In this document: positions 27,641-33,420 of the stretch, one piece after another
Layout of the letters: each line of letters opens with the position of its first letter
Position numbering within the stretch: the stretch's first letter is position 1
Assembly (NCBI RefSeq): GCF_023343835.1
Contig: NC_064444.1
Span: 10,546,719 to 10,610,718 of the forward strand
DNA: 64,000 bases
Direction: 5' to 3'
Source: Lagopus muta
Taxonomy: Eukaryota > Chordata > Aves > Galliformes > Phasianidae
Made by a program: the position numbers and the translations under genes
The notes under the pieces: generated by a model
What the model was told of the DNA's origin: nothing
Databases searched by the model: none
What the model saw: only the letters and a program-made list of their open reading frames with translations

Positions 27641-30275
27641 CTCGGTTTCCACCACCCTCCTGACCCGGCCGTGCCAACCGGGACCCGCCGGTGCTCGGTG
27701 CATCTCAGCCCTGGTCACGGGCGGATCGCGGGGCCGCTGCTGCCCACGTCCCGCCGCGGCGGAGCGGCACCGGGCGCCAGGGGCAGAGCGAGGTTCTTTT
27801 GGTGACGGCTGGACGCCTTTTTCTTTTCTTTAGTATTTTTTAAGAGAAACTTGCCTGTCTTAACGCAAACGCTATATGTAAATTAGTAAAATAGCCGCCT
27901 AGGGAAGAAGTTTCTGCGGGAAGAAAGGAGGGATCTGGCAGGAGAATCTCCGCGCCGGGCTTTTTCCCGCTGCAGGATGTATCTGGGCACAACCAAATCT
28001 CCCTGCCGTGAGGTCACAGGCGCTCTCAAGGGCACGGCCGCGCTTGCCGGGCAGCGCGGACCCCCGGGTGATGCAGGGAGCAGGCGGGGATCCCTTTCCC
28101 CCCGATTCGGCCCCGCCGATGCCTCCCGCCTCTCCCCAGCGCCGGGGCTGCATGGAGGAGCTTCCCGAGCCGGAGCGGGGCCAACTTCGTGCGGGCGGGC
28201 TGCGCTGAGCCCTGTGCGCACAATGGCTGCGGTTGGCACACGGGGGGATGGAGGGGGAGTTTCAGGCTCTGTAACTAATTTTCATAAAGGGTTTTCCTAC
28301 TGCCCAAGTGAACACATTACGCTACAGTAGCTCTGAATGGTATCGCTCCTTTCCTTCAGAGCAGCGGCTGATTGTTTCTTCAGAGACCCCCAAGTCCTTT
28401 TCAAGGAGAAAAAAAAAGAAGTGATAATTCAGCGGGACGGCAGATCTCAGTGCACCTCGCACCGTCCCCAAAAAGTGCTGCTGTGAGCGCGGAGGCGGCG
28501 GGCGGGGCGGCCCGGGCCGGGCGGGGCCGAGTGGGGCAGCCCCGACCCCCCCCGGCTCAGCGGGCGGCATAAGCCGCGGCTCTCCAGCCGCCCAACTTCA
28601 GCTCCGGCCGCAGCGGCTGCGGGTCGCGCTCCGGCCCCGCCGGTGCCAGGGGAAAGGCCGCGGGGAGGGACGGGTCTCGCTTTGCCGGTGCGCAGCCCGC
28701 GGGGCTGCGGGGAGGGGCGGGTTGGGGCTGAGGGTTCGCTGACGGGGCCGGAGGAGCTGCCCGGCCCCCGCTGGCCCAGTTTTGGCGTTCCGGGGTGCGA
28801 TGCGTGGCAGAACTGGGAAAGTCCTCCGGGTAATTTGCAGCCAAAACATCTGGTTCGTTACAGCGCAGCTACCGGACTGAGCCAAACAAACTTTGCTGCT
28901 GTGTAAATTCACTTACCCAAACAATTTACATTCAAGCAAAGATTTTAGCCCGAAGAAAAACTTTTATTCATTTGTACTCAGGAGGTTTGGGAATTCGTAG
29001 GCATTTAAAAATAATTTTGCTCTAATAAAGTTATGTAGATATTACAAAATGCCTTTGTTCTCTCCTCAGATAATTGCTGCCGCTGTAATGGTTATTGACA
29101 ACGCTTTGTATTGCACAAAAGCCGAGGATCGTTGTCGGGCGCGGGCAGCCGTGTTCTTAAACAAACTTGGCATAGGCGCGTCCGTCCCGGCAGCGCCGAC
29201 GCGCGCCGCTCTTCCTTTGTTCCTCACCGGGCGAAGCCGCAGTGGCCCTCGCACCCGGGGGGCACCGGGCGGTCCCTGCAGCCGGCGCAGCCAGCGCTGC
29301 CGCCCCGCTCCGCTCCGCGCCTACAGCGGGGCGGCTGAAGGCCCGGGCCCGGCGCTCGGTACGTCCCGCGGTTCCCGGCGAACCCCCGCCCTGCCCGGGG
29401 CTGAGCCAAGTTGGCGAACTTAGCCGGGGATCCCCGCTGGCCGCTGCCGTGCTGTCCGTGTGCGGGGCCCCCCGCGGCTCAGCCGCCGCCGCCGTGCGGG
29501 GACGGGAGCGGACGGGCGGACGGGCAGCGATGGAGCTTGGGGCGGGCGCGGTGCCGAACGGGCGGGACGCTGAGCGGGGGTGGTCGTCTGACGGTGGGAC
29601 TGGGAAATAATCGGTAGCTGGCTTTGGAACTGCCGGGAAGGGCGAACTCAGCGCTGAGCCTTGTGTGCGGAGTCTTTGCAGATAGGGCCCGTGCAGCCAT
29701 CGATTTTGTGCGTTTGTTTTGTAAGCGTTATGTTTGTAAATGTGACACTTAATACAATTACGGGTTCCGGCTCTCTGAAATAGACCGTGACCCCCGGAGA
29801 AGCTAATGCACGTGAAGGACTCCGTGTTTCCAGCTGAAATCCGTCCGATCGGAAGTTCAATAGATTTTTCTTTCTTAAAAAAAGAAGGGGGGAGGGGAGG
29901 GAGAGTACAGTTACCAACCAAACAGTTCCGCGGCTCAGTTCGGGCTGCGAGCGGGGCACGTGTGTGCGTGTTTGTGTGCGTGTGCGTGCCCGCTGAGCCG
30001 GCTCTGAGCGCGGAGCTGTCTGTATGGGGTCCGGGAGGCTCCTCGGCGGCTGTTCACCAAAATTTGACTTTTTCCCTATGAGCCCCACTGTCCTCCCGGG
30101 CCTTAAGAGAGCGAAGCGCGCGATTGGAAGCTCGGGGAGGTGAGCCCGGCCGGGGGGAGGGAGGCGGACGGAGAAAAGTTGCCACAACTCGCAGAGCCCC
30201 GAAGTGATGTTCGGCGGTTTCCTCGGGATGCTCCGCACCGGCGCACGGAGGGGCAGAGCGGGGCTGCGAGGGCCG

Positions 30276-30309
30276 AACGACGCATCCCCGGGAACGACGC
30301 ATCCCCGGG
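30276..30309. repeat. 17-bp perfect tandem duplication
   Basis: The unit AACGACGCATCCCCGGG occurs twice head to tail with no mismatch inside the CpG island. It is probably a recent slippage duplication; each copy carries a CCCCGGG box. Confidence 0.93.
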
Positions 30310-30807
30310 GCTGCGTTCAGCGCTTCGGGGCAATTTCCTAATTTTTGACTCCAGGAGGCAGGAGGGCAGCGCGAGCTGAGCTCGGCAGTCAGCTCCCCGC
30401 TTCCACCGCGCTGTCACCGCTCCGGAACGGAACGGCGATGGGGACGCAGGCGGACAGCGGGCCCGGCCCCGCGCACACACGGACAAGCGGACGCGGCCGG
30501 GACGGAGCCGGGCGCTGCGCTGACAGCTCGCCGCGCTGTTCGCCACAAACGTTTCGTTTCCCCCGGCAGTACCAGTCTCCCGGGCACTACAGAAGCCGGC
30601 GGTTTATTTTTCGCCCTACGCTCCGCGTTAAAACCATCGTCCCGTGACCGCCGCCGCTCAGCCCCCGCCCCGCGCACCGAACGCGCAGCCCGGGGGGCGC
30701 GGGGACGCCGGATCCGCACCGTGCGGTGCTCGGAGCCACCGCGAGCGCGGAGCAACGGGGGCGAGCGGAGGTGCTTTTGATCTTACCGTAACACTGAGAT
30801 CATCATC

Positions 30808-30825
30808 TTTTTTTTTTTTTTTTTT
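30808..30825. repeat. poly(T)18 tract
   Basis: Uninterrupted T run in the CpG island, 45 bases before a longer T31 tract. Length is probably unstable. Confidence 0.93.
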
Positions 30826-30869
30826 AATTCCTCCCCCTGAACTTTAGGAAAAAATGTATTTGCTACTGT

Positions 30870-30870
<1 letters not shown>

Positions 30871-30901
<31 letters not shown>

Positions 30902-31126
30902 CCTCCCTCCTGCTGCCAATGCACGGGGGCTGCGGGAGGCGGCGTGGACCGCCGTGCCCCCACCCCATCCCATCCCAGCTCCGCGCCGCCCGCCCGGCCC
31001 GGCCCGGCCCTCCCGGCGCAGCGCGGCCCCGCCGCCGCCCAGGAGCGCCCAATCGAGCCCGCAGCGCATCGATCCGCCGCCGCTCGCCGAACGGAGCGCG
31101 GTGGCGGCTTGCCAGTGAACTTGGAC

Positions 31127-31159
<33 letters not shown>
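30871..31159. repeat. poly(T)31 / poly(A)32 inverted pair around a GC-rich loop
   Basis: T31 at 30,871-30,901 and A32 at 31,128-31,159 on the same strand are perfect complements, enclosing 226 bases of very GC-rich DNA. If transcribed, the RNA could form a stem of about 31 A-U pairs with a large structured loop; as DNA it could extrude or simply exclude nucleosomes. The A tract continues into a further A-rich stretch to about 31,190. The pair lies a few hundred bases upstream of the probable leader. No target-site duplication or retroelement body accompanies either tract. Confidence 0.85.
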
Positions 31160-31161
<2 letters not shown>

Positions 31162-31412
31162 AACGAAAAAAAAAAGAAAAAACCCAAAATGCTCCGAAAA
31201 GAGAGAGAAAAGAAGGCGGCCTGCGAGCGGGCGCCCCGCAGAGCGGTGTGAGGGCGCTGCCCGCTGCCGCCCCGCGGCTGAAGGCGCTGCCGTTGACGGC
31301 CGCAGCGCCCCGCGCCCCCCCCCCCCGCCCGCCCGCAGGCGCCAGCCAGGTGGGAGCCGCGGTCCCGGAGCGGGGCCGGGCCGAGGTGCGGAGCCGCCTC
31401 CCGTCACCTGGC

Positions 31413-31444
31413 GGGGTCGGGGCGGGGGGGCCGGGCCGAGGGGA
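31413..31444 (+). promoter_or_regulatory. G-quadruplex-capable SP/KLF cluster
   Basis: Four or more runs of three to seven G separated by one or two bases (GGGG-TC-GGGG-C-GGGGGGG-CC-GGG, then GGGG after a short spacer). This is a strong G-quadruplex pattern that also contains GC boxes. More G-runs follow at about 31,465-31,520. Its place upstream of the probable leader suggests a core-promoter role, which is inference. Confidence 0.65.
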
Positions 31445-31570
31445 ACGCGGCGGGCGTGTGCGGAGCGGGGGGGCGGCGCCGAGCGGAGCGGCGGCGAAGT
31501 TGGGCGGCGGAGGGGGGGTCTGCGCCGCGCCGGGAGTTGCGGGAGCGCGGCGCCGCGTCCCTCGGGCGGG

Positions 31571-31582
31571 ATGTTTGAGTGA
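31571..31582 (+). other. upstream ORF 1 (4 codons including stop)
   Basis: ATG TTT GAG TGA, with G at -3. If transcription starts upstream of it, this minimal upstream ORF would be in the leader. Whether it is transcribed is unknown. Confidence 0.4.
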
Positions 31583-31713
31583 CGCTGCGATCGTCTCGTT
31601 TCCCTTCAAGCTGCGCCTGTTGCCGCCGCCGCTCTTCCAGCGCCGAGCCCGGAGCCGCGGAGCGCCGAGTGCCGGCTGCAGCTCTCCGAGTGCCGCCCGG
31701 TGCTGCCGGCCCC

Positions 31714-31722
31714 ATGCCGTGA
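31714..31722 (+). other. upstream ORF 2 (ATG CCG TGA)
   Basis: A three-codon start-proline-stop frame with weak start context (C at -3). It lies 372 bases before the main ATG and would allow re-initiation downstream. Confidence 0.4.
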
Positions 31723-31868
31723 GCGGCCCCGCGCCGGGGCAGGCGGAGGGCGCGGGGCGGGGTGCGGCGCCGCGGGCTCTCCCCGGCCCTCCCGCCCGCG
31801 CACCTCTTCGGGGGGCTTCCCCTCCTCCTTCCTCCGGGGCGATTTGTCAAACTTCCCCCCTCTTCTGC

Positions 31869-31892
31869 CAGCAGCAGCAGCAGCAGCAGCAG
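31869..31892 (+). repeat. (CAG)8 trinucleotide repeat in the leader
   Basis: Eight perfect CAG units about 200 bases before the start codon. In one frame it would read polyglutamine, but that frame is not the main one and has no ATG before it in the leader. Such tracts in transcribed leaders can vary in length. Confidence 0.93.
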
Positions 31893-31909
31893 GGCTGTCC
31901 TCTCCTCTG

Positions 31910-31955
31910 TGCCGCCTCCTCCTCCTCCGCCGCCGCCTCCTCCTCCTCCTCCTCG
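31910..31955 (+). repeat. CCT/CCG triplet tract in the leader
   Basis: About 15 consecutive triplets of CCT or CCG type, 18 bases after the CAG tract. The pyrimidine strand is the RNA sense strand. It adds to a low-complexity, possibly length-variable leader. Confidence 0.88.
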
Positions 31956-31964
31956 GCATCGTGC

Positions 31965-32134
31965 ATGCACAGCAACAAAAAATATATCCCCGACCCAGCC
32001 CTCGAGCCGAGACTGGAGCAGCGCAGCGGATCTCTGGGGCTAAAGCAACTCTTCCCACCCCCGCGCCGAGGCAGCCCCCCCCGCCGCCCGCAGCATGCCG
32101 AGGAGGAAGCAGCAGGCGCCCCGGCGCGCAGCAG
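31965..32134 (+). other. overlapping upstream ORF 3
   Basis: An ATG 130 bases before the main start opens a +1-shifted frame that stays open past the main ATG to the end of exon 1 (genomically to 32,258). Its start context is weak (T at -3, C at +4), whereas the main ATG has A at -3. Overlapping upstream ORFs normally reduce translation of the main frame, with leaky scanning allowing some through. The encoded peptide shows no family resemblance, so any role would be regulatory. Confidence 0.45.
32095..32134 (+). CDS. TSHZ3: teashirt zinc-finger homeobox protein, first coding exon (partial)
   Basis: Thirteen codons and one base encode MPRRKQQAPRRAA, the conserved N-terminus of vertebrate TSHZ proteins, nuclear C2H2 zinc-finger/homeodomain transcriptional repressors in limb, neural, muscle and kidney development. 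From recalled family sequences, RRAA fits TSHZ3 best, TSHZ1 has RRSA and TSHZ2 KRAA, so the family is fairly sure and the paralogue only probable. Residues 3-9 (RRKQQAP) match the RRKQxxP motif by which FOG1, SALL and BCL11A N-termini bind RBBP4/7 of the NuRD complex. The start is supported by A at -3, an in-frame TAA at 32,041 and no intervening ATG. The exon ends at GCAG|GTACGG, a phase-1 junction, consistent with the family layout of a tiny first coding exon and one very large last exon. The rest of the protein, about 1,000 residues in relatives, is not in this window. Confidence 0.8.
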
Positions 32135-32168
32135 GTACGGAACGGTACGGTGCGGTGCGGTACGGAGC
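32134..32168 (+). repeat. GGNRC pentamer repeat across the exon-intron border
   Basis: Seven consecutive pentamers (GGTAC, GGAAC, GGTAC, GGTGC, GGTGC, GGTAC, GGAGC) begin at the last exon base. The repeat therefore forms the donor site itself and several potential competing donors. Confidence 0.85.
32135..32140 (+). other. TSHZ3: 5' splice donor of intron 1
   Basis: GCAG|GTACGG: CAG before and GTA after the cut match the U1 consensus, though CGG at +4 to +6 is weaker than AGT. It is the first unit boundary of a pentamer repeat that supplies further GT candidates at 32,145, 32,150, 32,155 and 32,160. Of these, only use of 32,150 (15 added bases) would keep the reading frame. Confidence 0.75.
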
Positions 32169-32270
32169 CGCCGTCTCCGCTCGGCTCTCCCCTCCGTCCC
32201 CGCCGCGGCCCCGTTCGCACGTTGCACGCCCGGCTTTGCGGAGGAACTCTCGGTCTGACGGCTCGGCAGC

Positions 32271-32328
32271 GGAGGGGGGTGGGGGGGAGGGTATTTTCTT
32301 TCTTTCTTTTTTTCTTTTTTTTTTTTTT
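32271..32328. repeat. G-rich run followed by T-rich tract
   Basis: G-runs at 32,271-32,291 (six, seven and three G) are followed by a TTTC/poly(T) tract at 32,293-32,328. It lies shortly after the donor and marks the falling edge of the CpG island. Confidence 0.8.
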
Positions 32329-32480
32329 GCCTTGGGGCTGCAGGGGTGGAGGCGCGTGGAAGCACTTTGGTACCCACTTCGCTGCGTCCCCAACTCTGCC
32401 CGCCGGCTGCCGGCAGCCGCGATGCGGGCAGGGCTGTGCACGCGTAGGGATGTCTGGCTGCCGGCACTGGGGGAAGGAGC

Positions 32481-32895
32481 CCAGTGCTGTCCGCTTCCAG
32501 CCCGTACTTTGGCACCTACTTTGCTTCCATTCTTCTTCATCCCCTTCTCTCTCAGAAAAATGATTTGCGAAAGGCAGCCAAAATACTGTATTTTATTTTT
32601 CTGTAAAAGAAGATAGCATGTGTATAACTGCACGGCTTGTGTGAATGAAGTGGTGGAGACGAGGTGGCTCGGGAGCCCGGCGGTGTGAGTTGGAGCTCCG
32701 CGCCTTGAGTGGGGTCCTCCGCCCAACTTTTACTCTCTGCTCTTGTCTCTGATGCTGCTGTGCAGCTGCGGGCCGGACAGCCTCAGCCATGGGCCGGCCA
32801 CGTCCTTGGGCGCTCCTCTGCTAATCTCAATGATTCGTTCTTTATGAGCCCAGATGAGAGGCTGCAAAGGAAACCAAAGTAAAAAAAAAAAAAAA

Positions 32896-32940
<45 letters not shown>

Positions 32941-33230
32941 GGGGTGGAATCTGTGCATTGTCAAATGACTGGCGAGTGTTTCTGATAGTGCTTTTACAAC
33001 TTCCTCCATTTCTTGGTTTGGTTTTTTTTGTTTGTTTGTTTTTTTGTTTTTTTTCAGAAATACTTTTTAGGGCTTTGTCCTGATGAGGCTTTTTGTTAGT
33101 TTGTTTTGCTTTCCTTCTGCCAGAAATGTCAACTCCTGTTAAACTTATGGAACGTTTTCTGGAAAAGATGAATTGAAAAGAGTAAAAAAACCAACCAAAC
33201 AAACATAATTTTACAATAATCCTTAGCTGG
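32481..33230. other. intron start, low-complexity rich
   Basis: CpG content declines to background by about 32,830. The stretch then holds A19, A31G12 and a T/G-rich tract at 33,017-33,057. The latter ends TTTTTTTTCAG, an acceptor-like shape, but it is not in phase with recognisable coding sequence. No gene feature seen. Confidence 0.5.
32881..32944. repeat. A19, then A31G12 homopurine tract
   Basis: A19 (32,881-32,899), GT, A31 (32,902-32,932) and G12 (32,933-32,944). The second part is an uninterrupted 43-base homopurine run, able in principle to form triplex or slipped structures. No element body is attached, so it is not an obvious retroposon tail. Confidence 0.92.
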
Positions 33231-33420
33231 GGATATGTGGGCTGGAAAAGGTTTCCTTGGCCTGTTGCCATCCTTGATTTGATGGCTGATTGATCGCCTG
33301 TCATCTGGCTGCCTTTGATCTATTCATTCCCGATAAACATCAATAAATCACTTGCCATGGTAACGCCAGGCTGGGTGACGTCACACGTGGCCTGTCAGCT
33401 CCCTGTCAGTGCAACTCGTG
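33230..33420. promoter_or_regulatory. candidate intronic enhancer with dense motif cluster
   Basis: In order: PBX/HOX-like TGATTGAT (33,287-33,294); MEIS-like CTGTCA (33,298-33,303); TCF/LEF CCTTTGATC (33,312-33,320); forkhead ATAAACA (33,333-33,339); ONECUT-like ATCAATA (33,339-33,345); a near-perfect RFX X-box CTTGCCATGGTAAC (33,351-33,364, one mismatch to GTTGCC-AT-GGTAAC); a full palindromic CRE TGACGTCA (33,376-33,383); and, directly adjoining, E-box CACGTG (33,384-33,389). Eight good sites in about 100 bases of single-copy DNA 1.2 kb after the exon are hard to dismiss as noise. The X-box/CRE order recalls promoter SXY-type modules. It could be an enhancer or an alternative promoter. Function is inferred from motifs only. 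Confidence 0.6.

Larger units (their letters stand above)
31560..32094 (+). promoter_or_regulatory. probable 5' untranslated leader and core promoter of TSHZ
   Basis: The sequence directly before the start codon is pyrimidine- and CpG-rich. It carries a (CAG)8 tract, a CCT/CCG tract and three upstream ATGs. In the frame of the main ATG an in-frame TAA sits at 32,041-32,043 with no ATG between it and 32,095, so the protein cannot extend further upstream within this exon. The transcription start cannot be fixed from sequence: there is no TATA at a suitable distance and dispersed initiation is expected in a CpG island. The 5' boundary given is therefore nominal. A candidate donor (CCAG|GTGGGA, 31,349|31,350) could end an alternative non-coding first exon, but this is weak. 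Confidence 0.55.
27640..32480. promoter_or_regulatory. multi-lobed CpG island of the TSHZ promoter
   Basis: CpG dinucleotides are dense in five lobes, roughly 27,640-28,250, 28,430-28,840, 29,120-29,620, 29,930-30,780 and 30,900-32,300. They are separated by short AT-rich valleys (for example 28,850-29,140 and 29,690-29,930). GGGGCGGGG-type SP/KLF boxes recur, for example around 28,500-28,530, 31,413-31,430 and 31,750-31,765. No strong TATA box is seen, so dispersed initiation is likely. The breadth, nearly 5 kb, is typical of promoters of developmental transcription factors that Polycomb controls; that link is inference from the class. The start of the TSHZ coding region lies inside the 3' end of the island. 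Long open frames on both strands here (up to 336 codons) are produced by high GC and are not genes. Confidence 0.85.

Noticed and set aside
29157-29921. 254-codon minus-strand open frame in the CpG island
   Set aside because: Proline/arginine/alanine-rich, overlapped by open frames in several other phases, no domain, as expected by chance at this GC.
30854-31609. Frames of about 245 codons on both strands with long Phe or Lys runs
   Set aside because: They are translations of the poly(T) and poly(A) tracts plus GC-rich DNA; not coding.
31248-32258. 336-codon open frame with polyglutamine and polyserine
   Set aside because: Opened only by a non-standard start context in GC-rich DNA, has no ATG before 31,965, is out of frame with the TSHZ start and matches no family. 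It is composition-driven.
33017-33060. Poly(T)/G tract ending TTTTTTTTCAG as splice acceptor of TSHZ exon 2
   Set aside because: The sequence after it does not encode the TSHZ continuation in phase, and the true body exon is not in the window.
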